64,000 nt of DNA from Mycolicibacterium duvalii. Lineage in GTDB: Bacteria; Actinomycetota; Actinomycetes; Mycobacteriales; Mycobacteriaceae. Shown piece after piece: positions 63,777 through 64,000 of this stretch. The notes under the pieces are model-generated. The model saw only the letters and a list, made by a program, of their open reading frames with translations. It searched no databases and had not been told where the DNA came from. The stretch is from the NCBI RefSeq assembly GCF_010726645.1, contig NZ_AP022563.1:1240001-1304000 (forward strand), in the 5' to 3' direction. The translations under genes and the position numbers were made by a program. Every line of letters begins with the position of its first letter. The stretch's first letter is position 1.

Positions 63777-64000
63777 GTGACCGAGCCAAGCGATGAAGTC
63801 GTCGATGCCGTCGGCAAGCTGACCGAGGGACTGGAGTACCTCGAACGCGCCCGCGGGCACCTCTATGCGTTCCATCAACTCATGGGTCGCGCCGACCTGC
63901 TGGTCGGAGACGCCTGTAAAGCCTTGCGCGACACCGGAAACGACGCTGTGGCCGAACGCCTCGAGGCCGACCTGGTGGGCCGCAACGTGCTCGAGGGACG
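63777..64000 (+). CDS. conserved mycobacterial protein, partial at the window end
   Basis: A frame open to the end of the window (74 residues visible) starting with GTG: an acidic start followed by a long helix with EYLERARGHLYAFHQLMGRAD and a second helix ending RLEADLVGRN. I do not recognise a function. It follows the SRPBCC gene, and a SigF-like promoter lies directly upstream. Confidence 0.7.
   Translation, partial: MTEPSDEVVDAVGKLTEGLEYLERARGHLYAFHQLMGRADLLVGDACKALRDTGNDAVAERLEADLVGRNVLEG

Overview
The window is high-GC actinobacterial DNA from a mycobacterium, most likely a rapid grower (Mycolicibacterium type). The markers are an antigen 85 type mycolyltransferase, a cyclopropane mycolic acid synthase, a RipD-type protein, an LpqH-like lipoprotein, a 13E12/DUF222 HNH protein, a full-length isocitrate lyase 2, a CYP125-family P450 and many proline-rich exported proteins. 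Genes are densely packed on both strands, starts often overlap the preceding stop (ATGA/TGATG), and many genes have a TAnnnT-like hexamer ending 6-8 bases before the start codon, the leaderless pattern common in mycobacteria. I see no rRNA, tRNA, CRISPR array, insertion sequence or prophage.

Layout. 1-10.4 kb: the end of a GMC oxidoreductase; a KaiC-like ATPase cut off at the start of its second domain; a FadR-type regulator with a fatty acid hydroxylase; a nitrilase-family amidase; an acetyltransferase; a PhoD-like phosphatase; then a reversed pair encoding a STAS protein and an 845-residue GAF/PP2C/kinase protein; a TetR regulator coupled to an S4 RNA-binding protein. 10.4-18.2 kb: a thioesterase, NDH-2, antigen 85, small exported proteins, and a packed run of DUF3253 protein, methyltransferase, acyl-CoA ligase and hydrolase. 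18.2-31 kb: a DUF218 protein, a CPBP protease, a fatty acyl-AMP ligase, a RipD-like protein, thiol peroxidase, a TenA-like protein, isocitrate lyase 2, a degenerate MenC-like protein, a GATase, a GDSL hydrolase and a membrane acyltransferase.

31-35.6 kb holds a signalling operon: response regulator-PP2C phosphatase, CHASE3/HAMP histidine kinase, single-domain receiver, and a phosphodiesterase-like gene, preceded by a SigF-like promoter. 35.7-47.3 kb: an HNH protein under an SOS-like box, a C40 peptidase, YaaA, small membrane and exported proteins, a hydrolase, CinA, and a steroid dehydrogenase-like SDR divergent from a reductase-like gene over a KstR-like palindrome; then an RsbW-like and STAS pair and a HAD hydrolase. 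47.3-64 kb: a nitronate monooxygenase-like flavoprotein behind a KstR-type box, a TetR plus molybdopterin oxidoreductase pair, a CYP125-like P450, an XRE/MmyB regulator with its probable operator, a large exported repeat protein, TesB, lipoprotein, L,D-transpeptidase, threonine dehydratase, agmatinase-like enzyme, mycolic acid methyltransferase and SRPBCC genes.

Themes. Three separate partner-switching (Rsb-type) modules lie in 40 kb, none beside a sigma factor gene. A second theme is lipid and steroid metabolism (P450, SDR, flavoprotein, ligases, thioesterases) with candidate KstR-type sites. A third is envelope remodelling.
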